From contig WHUX01000073.1 in NCBI GenBank assembly GCA_015179025.1, positions 62,001 to 126,000 on the forward strand: 64,000 bases of DNA, given 5' to 3'. Below are positions 31,137 through 44,509 of the stretch, piece by piece (within the stretch, counting starts at the first letter, position 1; each line of letters begins with the position of its first letter). A program made the position numbers and the translations under genes. The stretch comes from Terfezia claveryi (Eukaryota > Ascomycota > Pezizomycetes > Pezizales > Pezizaceae). The notes beneath the pieces were generated by a model that saw only the letters and a program-made list of their open reading frames with translations, ran no database searches and was not told the origin of the DNA.

Positions 31137-32157
31137 CTACAAATCCTTCCTCACCTCTCCCTTCCTCCCCTCCACCACCCCATACCTATCACTCAACTCG
31201 CCATACTCCCTCGCCAGCCCCTCCGCCTGCTTCTTCAAAACCTCCACCTGAATATCCTTCTTCTCCAACTCCTTCTTCAACCTGCTCACCTCTGCCGCCG
31301 CATTCCCATTCGCCGCATTCTTATTGTTCTCCTTCCTCAGGTTGGCAACCGCCTCTTCCAGCCTCAAGACATCGAGAATGAGCACGTAGGTGCGGTTGAG
31401 GATGAGTGAGAGGAAGAGAGTAAACCCGCAGAGATACATGTTTCGCTGAGAATAGAACTTGCGTGCTTGCACTTCCATGCGTTCGGGGCCCATGGTCACA
31501 GTAGAGGTGCCGCGGGGGCATTGTGCAGTTCTTGGGAGACGCGGTAGACTCGGTTGACCTATTCCATGTTAGGCCTACAGACCACATGCACAATCAAGAT
31601 ACTCAATAATGGGGGCGAAGCACAGGCCGGGGGGAGGCACGTACGGAATCAACAAACAATATTAAAATGAAAATAAAAGTGATTTTCATGCCATACTGTA
31701 GCTTTGCAATCAAGGCGCTCTCGGAAATAAACTGAAACAACTTCTTACGCCATGTGAATGGGAGAGGGAGGATCAGGAGCATGAAGATGGCCATCTCCAA
31801 GAGGAGAAGGACGAATACCTGTTTATTCCAACTGTCAGTTAATCATTTATCGTTTCATAGGGTGTAAACTTCCACCTGTCGGTGGTTCCTGGATTACCCC
31901 TCGGAGGAGAGGGAAGAGTCTATGGCGTGAAAGCACCCGTCTAGTATATCGGAATTCATCCCGAGTACGAGTAGACACAGTGCATTTCTCTTCAGCCCCT
32001 CCTTCCCCACCTGAGGTTGACTCCAGCGAGGACAAGCACACGAACACACGAGCACACGACCACATCCCCAGCCCCACCAGCAAACAACCTGAAACCGTAG
32101 CAGGCACTCAAACAGGAGGGTATGTATACTCACAAGACTATAATAGAGCGTCATCAT
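31137..32157 (-). CDS. BAP31/Yet3-like ER membrane protein, with one apparent frameshift
   Basis: Exons 32157-32134, 31818-31645 and 31558-31137, with introns of 315 and 86 bp. The start gives MMTLYYSLVFVLLLLEMAIF, the typical N-terminus of BAP31 proteins with the first membrane segment, then ITFIFILILFVDS|VNRVYRV and GPERMEVQARKFYSQRNMYL, LCGFTLFLSLILNRTY (third membrane segment) and a C-terminal coiled coil (VLRLEEAVANLRKENNKN onwards). It ends RKDL, close to a KKXX ER-retrieval signal. Family members act in ER export and retention of membrane proteins. The three exons total 620 bases, one short of a whole number of codons: VNRVYRV and GPERMEV are in different frames. One extra C in the C5 run at 31516-31520 would restore the frame. 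Confidence 0.85.
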
Positions 32158-34850
32158 GCCCTATCCCAATCTCAATATCAAACACAAAAGATAAACTATC
32201 AGGTCTAGGTTGTATTAAACTTACTGATGCGTTGCGTTGGATGCCGATGTCGATGAGGGGACAGCAAAACAAATGGGAGGTTATGAGAAGGAAGTACGAA
32301 TAGGCAAGGTATGAATGAAACCGTGTTCTATCTCCAGATTTCCTTGCTGCACTCTGTTTTCGCTGTGCTGTGGTTGGTTCCTGAATGTGGTATGACGTGT
32401 GAACTTTGGTGTGTGGTGGCGCGCGAGAAGCCTCAGGGATGTACAAGCCACATGCGCTGTATGTACTTATGTACGTACAGTAAGTAAGTAGTTGAAGGTT
32501 CGGATCTAATTGTAGCCGTATAAGAAATAAATAAACAGAAATCAAGAGGACACGATAGCTAAGTACTTATCTACCTTGACTCGTTCCACGCGCACAATTG
32601 CACACGTACAACCAGAGGCTGATAAGCTGGTAGCGGCATGTGATAATTCCCCTCGAGAGCCTCAAAATAGGGCATGACGCACCATCACCCGCAATTACTG
32701 TCTACCGACCTCCCTTTAACATATTGCATCAAATTCGAATTCGAATGTGATCCTGTCGTGATCGAGAGCAATAATATGAGTGACAAATAGTGGTTTGTTA
32801 TATGTACAATACCCCGGCGAAAGTAATTGCGACCCCTCCTGCAAATATATATGGAGGCCCTCGCAAATACTTTCGCCAGAGTACTGTACATAATCCTGAC
32901 GGAACTTTGTTTTTCAATACCTATGATATGCAATAGGTGTTTTCTTGTGCTAACGAGACTATTGATTCCCGGAAACCGGAACAAGTGACCAAAGTACCTG
33001 TATATAACAGACAGAATCGAGGATCGACTTTACATAATCTGTATTAGTCTGGCTCTATACGGCACTTCTTATAATTCACGATACAACCCCCATGAAAATG
33101 CGCCCCATTTCTAGTTGGCACAACACCTCCTTTGGCGCCCCAAGCCTCCTCAGCGTCTTATTGGAGGTTACGTCTTATACGTTATTACTTTCCGGTCCGG
33201 CAGTTTTTATGGTATTGTTGCGTAGTCTACAACTTGTTGTAGAAATATAAATATTCATTGCCTTACAGCGAGTTCAGGTTAGAAAGTACGCAAAAGTTTT
33301 ACACACTATACAATACTAGTATCAGTTATCTAGTCAAAAGCAGTAGTATTAATCTTTTACTCTTTTCCTGTGCAGAGGATCGATTTGCACAGGGTCCTCA
33401 TCGCCCTATCAGTGGATTACCCTCACCTCTTTATTTTTTTTTATTTTTTTATTTTTTTTTAATGAAAACTACACTCTGTACTTGTACCTGGGACTGAGCA
33501 ATCTACTTTATTAAGTAGTAGCAGCATTGAGCGTGCTGTAGTGAAATAATATCTTAAATTCAACTGCAGTACGTATCCCATATAGAAAATCGAGAGTGGT
33601 GAAACGAGTGGACAAACTGGTTGTGACTCCGCAACTAATGAGTGACTGAAATCAAAACTTGATGACCGAATTCCAGAAATTAAAGTTATCAAGGACCTTC
33701 CCCTAAAAAAAAAGAGCAGAGGGGAAGGGAAAACAAAAGTCCACCATTTCCGATCACCCTTCACAATAGGTAGAAAAGCCAATCATCCGATGTCTCCATC
33801 CAAGGCATCATTCAACAATTTCACAATTTTATGTGACCCGCTTCCACAGCAATCTCCGCTGGGTTCAGCCCTCGATAATTTCTCTAGGTGAGGTTTGGTT
33901 GAAGTGCTTTGCAGTTCTCATTCCCCAATACGAACAGCAACACAGGGGCGAATCCAAACTGTGTTCAGAAAATTTAACCCGACTCTGGATGCTGCTGCAG
34001 TACGTCCATTTACAATGGACTACAATTTTGGTTCTTCATGTCCGCTTTTTAGTACAGCTCTAATGAGGCCGATTTTTCCTATGTACAGTATATTCACGTA
34101 GTAGGGTGTTGTGCTTATTGATACATATCGATCGATACATAAAAAAGGCGCGGAAGAAAGATCTTTTTCCCTTTCCTATTTTTAGAGGTACGCCAGCTTG
34201 GTGGCAAAACCAGACTAGGTGCCAAGACCATGGATTTGCTTACTTACATACCGATTCGCACTTTACTCCGGGCTCGGAGTTTGTTCCTTCAGTTGACTCC
34301 GACAGGGATCCTTTTTTTTTTTTTTTTTACATCCAGCCATGCTAATTATTAGTCTGGTTGCACTACCCTCCTAGTGGTTTCTGCTCGCAAGATTTCGGCT
34401 CGACCAAGTGTTCGAAGGTCTTTGCCTCTGTGGAGTGTGTTATGCCCACCAGACTAGGTCCTTTGCAATCAGATGCCCTACAAGTTAGGTCGTGAACAAA
34501 GAACAAAGGCATTCATTCATTCTTCATTCTTTGTATGCTAGCAAACTTGGATGTCACAACGGAAATGTGACTCGTATTATTACTACTAAACTCGTATTAG
34601 TCTAAGCGAAGTATGTGTGAGTAGGCGAATATGCAGGCATCCTGAACCAGATTTATAATTCTGTAAAATTCATTGGTTATAGGTGTTCTTGTGCCGTTAT
34701 AGGGCCAATATGGCCAATATGGATATTTAAACAGCCAGGCCCGATAATAAGCCTTTCCAGTGCGCCGACATTTTTAGACTTCTCTATTGAGCACTGCCCT
34801 CTGTCTTTGCCGCCGTCTCAGATTGCGAGCCTTATATATTCGCGGCCACT
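32158..34850. other. Intergenic, no supported gene
   Basis: It holds microsatellite-like T-rich runs (about 33428-33460 and 34310-34328) and several short open frames with no recognisable content. CCAGACTA motifs near 34212, 34360 (inverted) and 34451 hint at a small decayed inverted-repeat element, which I could not delimit. Confidence 0.5.
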
Positions 34851-35010
34851 ACATATATATATAAGCCTCTAATGCATGAATTCCTACAATATATGGAAGC
34901 CTCGTATGCATGAATCTCTCGAATATATATGCATAAGCCTCGAAAGCATGAATTCCTCGAATCTATACAGTATGCATAAGCCAGGAAAGCATGAATTCCA
35001 TGCAAAAGGA
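34851..35010 (+). repeat. Imperfect about 43-bp tandem repeat, four copies
   Basis: Each unit contains ATAAGCC, then CGAAAGCATGAATTCCT-like sequence and an ATATAT stretch. The copies differ at several positions. It lies in intergenic DNA with no spacers. Confidence 0.75.
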
Positions 35011-35654
35011 GAAAAGTTAGTTGAGGGTAACGGCTACAACTTGCGCTGGCATTCTCCACGTCACTCATCCCGAACCTTCCCACTACAGCCGCATCGCCTC
35101 AACGGCAGCAGTGACTCCACTCCATCGCGACGATAGTACAATGGAAACCATGACAAGAGTAAACACTGCCATCCAAAACAGAAATCCGTGAGCCCGACAT
35201 GAACCTTTGGTGGAGATATCGGAATGCTGCTCACGGTAGCTGTCTGAAATGAATGTATATTTTGAGGATCCGAAGCCGAATCATATTTTTTATTTTTTTT
35301 CCCACATTGTCTTCCCCCCCATTCAGAACGGGACGCAATCTGCACCATACAAATGTTTTTGAACCTAGATCTAGCCTAAGTAAAGCGGAGCAGGAGAGGG
35401 CCGGTAAGGGCGTGGCTGTGGAGGCAATCAAGGTGTGGGCGTTCGCACTGAGTTTCGAAATTATTCTTCGTCACAATAACACTGTGTTCCGATAGCAATG
35501 ACGGGTCCGTCTTGTGGAAATGACGTTGATTCTACCTTAGTTTCTCGAACACCAATCGAAAAAGTTTTATAATTGACAACCAATCGTAGGACTAAAACCA
35601 AGGGGCGGTTTGAAAATATGGTTGTTCACCAAGGAATGAAACCAAAAACAAGCT

Positions 35655-37162
35655 AAAAAAAAATCAAAAAAAAACCATTCCCTCCATAACGTCACGAATG
35701 ATAACTTTTAATTCATCAATGCTTTTCGGGCGGGAAGTAAACCCCACAGGGTGGAGCTTCAGCATAGTGAAGGTTGAGGTAGACTTCAGTTCCGAATACA
35801 GGTTTATAATGTTCGCAGGGCGGTCATTCCAAACCAGGAGGTACAGTGCGTGATGCTCCTAGCCATTTTTTAACATCCACGGAGTAAGTTTGGGTAATCA
35901 GCGACTTACCTTACTAAACTGAATGGATGGAATCCTTTTAACATCATAGGAAGGATAGATGATGACCTTTACACCAGCATTACGCTCCATCTGGTCGAAC
36001 AGCTTGACGTATTAGGTTGGGAATAATGACTCAAAGGACGTGAAGAATTTAATGATATTGACAGCTGTTCGGAAGATAGCCAGGCGCTGGGATGGTAAAC
36101 CGGCGTCAAAGACACAATTTGTCAAGCGCTGCGACCGCCCATCAGGCATTAAGAGACAGAACCTGTGATTCCAATTAGCAACTGCATCACTACAGCACTA
36201 GTATGTCCCCGATACGGCAACCATAAGTAGCATAACCAAATACAAAAGGTAATTGGCCATAAAACAGCTCTTCCACTGACCGAACTCTAGAAGGTACTTT
36301 AGTAGTACATAACAATGGACATGGACTAATCTTATCTATTCGAGGTTTCTGAATACATCAGTACTAGTAGTTAAATAAAATTACTATTACTTTCTCGAAC
36401 AGATTTTGCAACTTCGGTACTTCAATCCAATATTCCAAAGTTTCTAATAACAACTCCTATGACATCATTGCCATCAGTATCTCTAATAATAACACTTTCT
36501 ATTGCTGAGACATCAAGCTAAAGTTTCGAAGTATTGAGACATGTAGTAGGAAATCTAAAGTTGTCAATAACAGTACTATAGTTGAAAAAGAAATTACTTA
36601 CCTTACATGTCGCCGATTAGCAAGTTTATATATCTTCAAATATTCTTTCCATTCCTCAAAAATATCAGGACTTTTAGCAACCCAATACCCTATCGGTAGA
36701 TATATTTCATTTAGTTTCAGTAAATGAATAACTCAGATTGAAGTATCTGTAATCTGAGATTCTGAGCCAGAAAGTCCTATTCAATATAGAAGATTTTGAT
36801 GTAGTAATCTTTGTTTTTGTTGGAGTTGAGAAAGTAGTTTGAAGAGAGATTGTATCAAAACATCTTTAGCATCTAATCCTTCTCGAATAACCAGTTCTCT
36901 GAAGGATCTATGTTGCGAAACATTGACTTTTAGAAATCTTCCAATCACCTTTCTCAGAAATGTATTAGCATCTTCAAATATAGAAAACATATCATGTCGA
37001 GTCTGAAAAGGTTTTATTGAATTCAATGTAACAGAAGAAAGTTCAATCTATCTTCACTTGGTATTTCATTTCAATCCACAAAGCAAGTAGATAATTAACT
37101 TACCTGTTTCTCAAGATCATGTTGAAAATATATAAGAAACGTAAGAACTCGGTAATCGACAT
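35655..37162 (-). pseudogene. Broken multi-exon gene of unrecognised family
   Basis: The minus strand shows scattered, clearly coding-like segments: MSITEFLRFLYIFNMILRN (37162-37104, followed by GTAAGT), DMFSIFEDANTFLRKVIGRF to LLHQNLLY (to 36784), EIYLPIGYWVAKSPDIFEEW to NRRHV (about 36700-36610), FPTTCLNTSKL and SAIESVIIRDTDGNDVIGVV (about 36590-36400), CLLMPDGRSQRLTNCVFDAG to IPSIQFSK (36162-35910) and, after a 51-bp intron (35909-35859) that keeps the frame, EHHALYLLVWNDRPANIINL to DVMEGM. In-frame stops at 36783-36781 and 36735-36733 (TGA) and 36014-36012 (TAA) are each one transition from a sense codon. I do not recognise the protein. Flanking 35011-35654 and 37163-38548 have no clear gene, though a frame at 37988-37743 (minus) could belong to a related exon. 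Confidence 0.55.
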
Positions 37163-38548
37163 AATGGAAATGTAGGTAGTAGTAGAATTCGGTAGATATC
37201 TATGATAAATATAAACTGGTGTCTTTCGAGCCAACTCAGAAAGACCCAGCCCAGAGGTATAGCAAGTAGATAAATAGGGCTAGATGTCGGTATCGGCGGT
37301 ACGTAGAGGGCTATAGGATTTGGTTCGCAGTAGTGACAGTGCTGTGGTTTGAAAGGTTGCGTCGGAGGTTGAAGGTAGAGAAGCCTAAGAAGCTGGAAAT
37401 GCTAAGCTGACCGCAATGCCAAGCTGACCGGCCGAAGTCTTTCGCACTTGTATTCTTATAATCAAAATATAAGTCTCATGCCAATCAAAATATGCTTATT
37501 TATGTGGGAACACTGGAGGTATGCTTGTAACCAATATATGCTTATATTAGGTATGCTTCATCTGTCGCCTATGGAAGCTCTCTTCGCCCCTTAATATTAG
37601 TCCACCATAGGAAATCTGGTCTTGTTTTTGATGCTTTCGCTGCTGCGGTTGCACTCTAGTTAAGTGCTTGGCAGTTGGGTCCCGAAAAAGTTCAATGCCC
37701 AGATCAAAGTGTCCCAGAGTTGGATATAGGAATTCTCAATAATTACCTCCGAACACCGGCCGCAAGGTATGGATGAGATGCGGCAATTGAGGATGGAACC
37801 TCGTATGCGCATGGTAAAATAGGCAAAGGGGTCTGGAAGAGCTTATCTACCATGTCGGTAGTTGGTCGAAGTGGGAGGTTTGGAAATGCCGCAATCGCTT
37901 TAGCACAGAATTCTATCATACTATGATAACCAAGTGGTCTGCAACTTTCGGGGTTCATGGATGGCTTTCCTCTTTTTGTTTGAACCAAGAGCAGGACCTT
38001 GACAGCAAACTATGTTAGTGGAATATTTCTCAAGGGCTTTAGTGTGGGGAATATTAAAATATCTACTCCCTGTTTTCCTCAATGTCTGAATAAGTTCTAC
38101 AATTGCTCTTGCCGTGCCATCTGCTAGCTTGTAGGGTTCTCCACAAAGGTCCTCTCTAGGTCAGGTTTAGGAATAGGCTCCCGGGGATCTTGTTGTTCCT
38201 GACGAGGTGGATGTCAGCCTCGTCGAGTACGTCCTCCTCCTGGCTTGGAGAAAATCCGATACATCGATGGGGTTCGCCGTTGTTAGGGGTGTCGGAGGTG
38301 CTGAGGGTATCGGGGGTGTCGGGAACAATTGTGGGGTTTACCAGTCTTCTTCCTATAACTGGCAGGCTCACCCTACCCCGCAACCTGACATACTAAGTAC
38401 ATAGATATATCGGCGCTAGACTAAATCCCTGCGAGCGGTATACGGTAATTACCCTCCCGGGTAGTGCTAGCCAGACTACCTCCCGGGTTCTCAAGTGAAT
38501 CCAGAACATTCCTAGTCTCGAGGCGGGTCTGTTGATTAGTAGCTGCAG

Positions 38549-38642
38549 TGTAGAGGTATCTTAGAGGCTTGGCACGAGCATAAGGAGAGGAGGACGGTAG
38601 AACTGGAACCTTAGCAATGCTATAACCTATATACCTATTACA
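38549..38642 (+). repeat. 5' LTR of gypsy element 2
   Basis: 94 bp, TG..CA ends, identical base for base to the 3' LTR. This is very short for a gypsy LTR. Confidence 0.93.
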
Positions 38643-38715
38643 TGGTAGCAACACCTTATGCATCGTTCACTATAAGCCTATAAGTACCAATAAAATTTTT
38701 AAGGAAACACTGTAA

Positions 38716-40506
38716 ATGCAGTGGACGGAAAGACAGCAAAGGAGCCAAGGTCCTTCAAGCAAGTCATCTAGTTCAGAAAGTACCACCATGAGTTACGGAC
38801 AAGACGACATGGATCCATGGAGGGATTCTAAGTCATCTGCAGCTCCAGTGATACCAAGAGGACAGGCAGGACACCTGTTCAATGAAGACTCATTTGACAC
38901 ACCATATGTCGATTGAATACCACAGTTCTATGAGTGGAGACAACGTTTGATTGATGAGGGAGCACATATAGCTGTATTACCAGCAGCGAGGCTAGCTGCC
39001 AGAGCTCAGGAGGATTATTACCAGCAACTCCTGGCAGAAGCAAATGTAGGGCTGGAAGACTGGAAGAAGCAGGCAAGGAATACGGACATGGAGATGCAAA
39101 GGAAAGAAGAGCATTACCAACGTCTACTAGCAGAGAGGTCTCATGAGTGTAGGCAGTGGAAAGAGAAGGTACAGGGCCTAGAAATCAGTGAACAAGGATT
39201 AAGCATAGCCCAACAGCAGTGGGAAACAATGGTTCGAGAGCGAGATAGGGTGATCGAAGGGCTAAAAGGGGAGTTGACAGCCAAGGAGGAAGAAGCACTC
39301 CGCCTACGAGTAGAGTTGGCTAAAGGAAGAGGAGCACAAGGAGAGGGGGGAGGGGATAAGGGAAGAGGATGGGGAATGGGGGAGAAATGGATAGAGGCAG
39401 AACAGGGAAAACATGCCAAGCAGGAGTGGTTTACATTCCAAAACTTGGCAGGGCTACCCCAATATGATGGACAGCATGATGCGGAGAATGTGATTACATT
39501 CATATGCGCCTTAGAACAAGCCTTTGGGCTTCGGGCTCTAGAAACAGGGATGGTAGGGTCAACAAGAGCATGGGGAGATTATGCTATCCAACGCCTAACA
39601 GGAAGAGCCTCAAGATGGGCATAGCTAACTTGGCTCTCATCCGAAAGGGTTGATTGGGACGATTTTAAGCTGAAACTAGCTCAGGAATATATCCCGATTG
39701 ACTACCTTAACAAATTGAAGATGGCATTCACCAACCTCATGTGGGACCCAAAGAAGCCCTTGGCAACCTTTAATGATACATTCAAGTCAATAAGACTTCA
39801 ACTACGAATTGTAAGGAAGGAGAGAGCAAGTGAAGAGTCTGATATAATGGTATATGACAGCTATATTACAAAGATAGAATAGGCAGCAACGAAGGAAAAG
39901 AATAGCGGACTAGCATACATGGTCTATGGAGCATACGTACAGTGGATAGCACTGCAAGAGGGCAAGGAGAGGCCGACACTTATGCAAGCTATGGTATTTT
40001 GCAGTAAGATAGATGATATTTACAACCGCCACACAAGTATCACTACCGAGGGGTTCGACAATACAAACACAGGCCTGCCCCTGCCTACTGGCACAATCCC
40101 AGCACGTCCTCTTACCACCTCAGAAGGCAGTGATGCCATGGACATTTATGCCATAAATGCGAGTAGAGGAAGGAACGGAGGGGGAGGAGGACGGGGGAGG
40201 GGAACTGAGGCTAGAGGGAGGGGGGGGTGGAGAGGATCATCAGGAAGGGGAAGTCCAAAGCGAGAAAACGCAGGGGGGAAGGATAGTGACAAGCTGGCAA
40301 CAACCACCTTAAGAAGTCAGAACACTACCATAACTAGTCGAACGGAAGGATGTTTCCATTGTCATAGCCCTGGCCACATAAAGAAAGACTGTCCGAGACA
40401 TAAAAAACTTCTAGAATCGCACGCCCGTCGAGACGCACAGGCTAGGATTACGGAGATAGAGGATGAGGAAGTCGAGGTTCAAGCAAAAGAGAAGGGGGCC
40501 GCTTAG
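38716..40506 (+). pseudogene. gag of gypsy element 2, three in-frame stops
   Basis: One frame runs from ATG 38716 to TAG 40504-40506 without frameshift but is interrupted by TGA 38914-38916, TAG 39622-39624 and TAG 39880-39882. It has a long charged coiled-coil region (about 38947-39400), a Ty3-type gag core (EWFTFQNLAGLPQYDGQHD onwards), a Gly/Arg-rich linker and the zinc knuckle CFHCHSPGHIKKDC. The stops are one transition away from common codons. The pol frame overlaps the end one base back; I find no canonical slippery heptamer here. Confidence 0.88.
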
Positions 40507-43500
40507 CTGCAAAGCAAGCCCCCAGGGAGGTCTCTCAAGATAGTAGTGGAGATATAATTAATAAAGAAACAGAAGATTTGTATGTTAGCTATATACCGGG
40601 AAAGGCAAATCTACTTCGTTTCAATGGACAAGTCTATATTAATATTCACAATACCATACCGGAGAGATGTCACAAAGCAGCACTAATGAAAAACCCAAAA
40701 ACAGGCAAGATATCAGAAATTAAAGTGGAACTAATATGGTGGCAAGGGCAACAAGGGTCAAATACTAACAATACTCAGAAGCGCAGGAGGAGTGCATACA
40801 TATTGAAGGACGATGGGGCATCGGACAACTTCGTGAGCAGTAGCTATGTCCAAAGCCTAAGGAGCATGTCAGGAGTAGTACTAGAAGAGAAGGAGGTGGG
40901 GGTTATGAGAGTACAAACGGCCGATACACACAACCCAGCAAGAATTCCCAAACAGGTGATCAAACTAAGGCTAAAGATGGGAACATATAAATATGAGGCA
41001 TGGTTTACAGTATATGACCTGGTAGACTATGATATTATCCTAGGTAAGCGATGGATGCAACACATCAACCTCCGCTACCAGATCAACCATAAAACGAATA
41101 TAATGTGGATTTGGGACGAACCCAAGGAAAATGGGGAGGTGGACCAGACACTACATACAGTAAGAGGGTTGAGACCAGAAGAGGGGAGGAGCGGGAGAAA
41201 AGACTCAAAAGAGGCATGGGTAATAGATGCAGCTAAGGAAGGCATAGACCTATGCTTCATGGACGATGTCATGAGGGATAAGAAGAAAGAGTGGAGGAAA
41301 GGTAGATGGGTAGAAGTGAGACGAGTGGAGTTAGAGCCAAAAGGGGATGTGGCAGAAGAAGAAATATGGAAGGAGCTAGGAGAGGTAGAAGGGGAAGGCA
41401 TGTGTTCAGTAATAGCAAAGAACTTTATCCTATTTCAACCAGTATCATCACTACCACTAGCGTCACGAGAGACATTTAAAATAACACTAAGGGAAGGCCC
41501 ACTGGCAATACCAAACCACTAGCCATGGCGGTCCTCAATCTTCGAAGATGAGGAAATCCTTAGACAGATACAAACGGGCCTGGAGAAGGGGTAAGTATCA
41601 CCATCAACATCGGAGTTTGCATCACCAGTCTTGTTTGTTCAAAAAAAGATGGCAAACTGAGGATGTGCATTGACTATCGCAGACTGAATGATATACAGTG
41701 AAAGATAGATACCCAATACCCAACATCGATGATCTCCTACATAAACTGAAAGGGGCTGCATGGTTCACTAAGTTAGATCTGGCAAGCGGATATCACCAAG
41801 TAGCAGTAGCAGCAGAAGATCGAGCAAAGACAGCATTTACTACAAAATTTGGCAACTTCGAATGGAATGTACTACCATTTGGGCTATGTAATGGACTGTC
41901 ACACTTCATGCGAATGATAAACAAGCTATTGAGGAGGAGGAAGATGGAGAGCTACGTAGTAGTATACCTAGACGATATCCTGATATTCAGTAAGACACAG
42001 AGAGAACATGAGGAACATGTAGCAGCGGTACTGGACATACTGCGAAGAGAGCAATTTAAACTACAGCCAAGTAAGTGCTTCTTTGCAAAGAAAGGGGTTG
42101 AATTCTGCGGGTTTTGGGTAGACGAGTTGGGCGTGCATACAGAGGAAGGGAAGGTAGCAGCAGTACGGGACTGGCCAACTCCAACCAAACCTCGAGATAT
42201 TAAGGAGTTCCTAGGCCTTACGGGGTTTTACCGGAAGTTCATTCATCACTATGCACAAATTGCAAGACCACTATATATAGGTGCACAGCAGACAAAGGAG
42301 GTATTCACATAGACAGAAGACTGCGAACACGCATTTCAGACACTAAAGAAACAAGTGATAGAAGCACCAGTCCTGATGATACCAGACCGTGAAGGAGGGA
42401 GATGGAGCTTAAGAACAGATGCAAGCAAATTCGCTATGGAGGCAGCGCTGATGCAGGCACCAGCAGAAGGTGGTGATGATAAGGTTATTGGGTATTTTAG
42501 TAGGAAGTTTAAGGATGTGGAAACAAGATACCCTACATATGACCGAGAGCTGTTAGCAATTAAGGAAGCTATAATACACTTCAGATACTACCTACACGGC
42601 CAACCCTTTATGGTATATACAGATCATGCGTCAATCCAACATATCCTACGTCAGCGGAAATTATCAACACGTCAAATGGGCATGCTAGATACACTCCAAC
42701 ACTTTGAATATGATATTAAGTATTGGCCAGGGGCACGGAACGCAGTGGCAGACGCCCTTAGCCGAAGGCCAGACTATAAGGGAACTGAAGCGCTGACGCT
42801 GGCAGCTATGGTGGTATTAGGGGAGGAGTGGACGCAGGAGGTAGTAGCAAACTACAGTAGAGATAGATACTTTGGCCCGATTCTCACATGGATAACAAAA
42901 GAGGAGAAAGGGGAGGTAGTAATAAAGGAGTTGAGGAAGGAGCTAGGTACATTGATAGAGAGTAGGAGGAAGAGATTTATAATAGACAAGGAGACAGGAC
43001 TACTACTTACAGCCAGAGACAACCAGATCTGTATCCCAAGAGGAGAGGGATTAAGATACCAACTATTCTATGAAGCACATGATTCGGAACTAGTAGGACA
43101 CTTTGGAGTGAGCCGAACATACAACATACTGAACAAGAGGTTCTTCTGGCCACGAATGCTAGGATCGGTAAAAGCATATGTCAGTACATGTGATACATAC
43201 CAAAGAGTTAAAGCAGCTAAACGACAGGGTCCATTAATGCTGCTGCCAATCCCAGAAGGAAGATGGAGTAGGATTGGAATTGATTTCATGATAGGGCTGC
43301 CAACGAGTAAGAGGGGAGGCAATAATTGCATTGTAACAATTATAGACCATATGACAAAGAGAGCACATTGGTTTGGGATGAAGGAAGAGACGTTAGCAGA
43401 AGAATTTGCATGGCTATTTATGGACAAATATGTGAGGCTGCATAGTATTCCCGCACAAATCATATCCAATCGGGACGTCCGATTCATGAGTGACTTTTGG

Positions 43501-44463
43501 AGAGTACTATGGAAACAACTGGGAACAAACTTAACTCCTAGTACCTCATTCCACCCACAGACAGATGGGCAGGCGGAGAAAGCGAACAACATATGTGGCA
43601 GATACCTAAAAACCTTTGCTACATGATACACGGAAAACTGGGATAAGATACTAGGCCTAGCAGAGTTCGCATACAATAGCAGCACACATAGCAGCATAGG
43701 CCGCCCTCCATTTGAATGTGACCTAGGATACGTCCCGAGTATTCCCCTAGACTCAATTGGTGGACTGGTAACGGCAAGAGCTAGTCATAGCATAGTAAGA
43801 AGCGAGACAGCGGAGATATTCCAGGAGACCCTCACTACAATACTTAATGATGCTAAGAGTATGTTGCAAGAGGCCCAATCCCAGCAGGAAGCAGCAACGT
43901 CAAACCGGCAACCAGCGAACTTTAAGGCAGGAGATGAAGTACTACTATCGACAGCACACCTACCATCCACATATGGGAACCCAGCTACCGACAGTAATAA
44001 GCTACGGCATAGCTACACAGGGCCTTTTAAGGTAGTATGGGTAAGAGAAAATGCGGCAAAGTTAGAACTATCAGGAGACCTAGGGATCGAGGAAGTACAG
44101 AATGTTGGAGTATTAAAAAAATATCTGTGAGAACAAAGAGAAGAGCAGGGCCCAGAGAGAGTGGCATTGCCACCACCCCCACTAAGACGGGTAACTGATG
44201 GAGAAGTGCAGGAGGTGGAGAGAATAGTAGATCATGAGAGAACAGGAACAAACAGACGGAATTGGAAATACTTGGTGAAATGGAGGGGATTTGGTGAGGA
44301 GCATAACGAATGGCTATCTCAAGAACAGCTGAAGAATAGCAGGCAGTGCGTGGAGGAGTATCATAGAGAGAAGGAATTGGGATCGGTAGAGTGGAGGATA
44401 CCGAGGGGAGAAATGAAGGAGAGATATGGGAGGGTGAGGAGGATTAACCTTAAAGTAAAGTAG
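40467..44463 (+). pseudogene. pol of gypsy element 2 (PR-RT-RH-IN-chromodomain), broken
   Basis: Protease LKDDGASDNFVSS (where DSGA would be usual) and YDIILGKRWM; reverse transcriptase with YLDDILIFSK; RNase H with LRTDASKFAM; integrase zinc finger HDSELVGHFG..CDTY, with the last Cys replaced by Tyr; integrase core with GIDFMIGLP, SNRDVRF and HPQTDGQAEKAN; chromodomain VERIVDHERT..WKYLVKWRGFG. Damage: TAG 41520-41522, one missing base in an A run near 41641 and another near 41694, TAG 42310-42312, TGA 43624-43626 and TGA 44128-44130, before the natural TAG at 44461-44463. The stops are consistent with single C-to-T or G-to-A changes. Confidence 0.9.
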
Positions 44464-44497
44464 AACAGTTTTTCGACCGGGCGAATTGTATTATTTT

Positions 44498-44509
44498 ACA
44501 GGGGGGCAG
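44498..44509 (+). promoter_or_regulatory. Polypurine tract of gypsy element 2
   Basis: ACAGGGGGGCAG lies immediately before the 3' LTR. Confidence 0.8.

Noticed and set aside
40467..40506. A frameshift signal at the gag/pol junction of gypsy element 2
   Set aside because: Pol is again in the -1 frame, but no heptamer of X XXY YYZ form lies in the overlap; mutation may have removed it.
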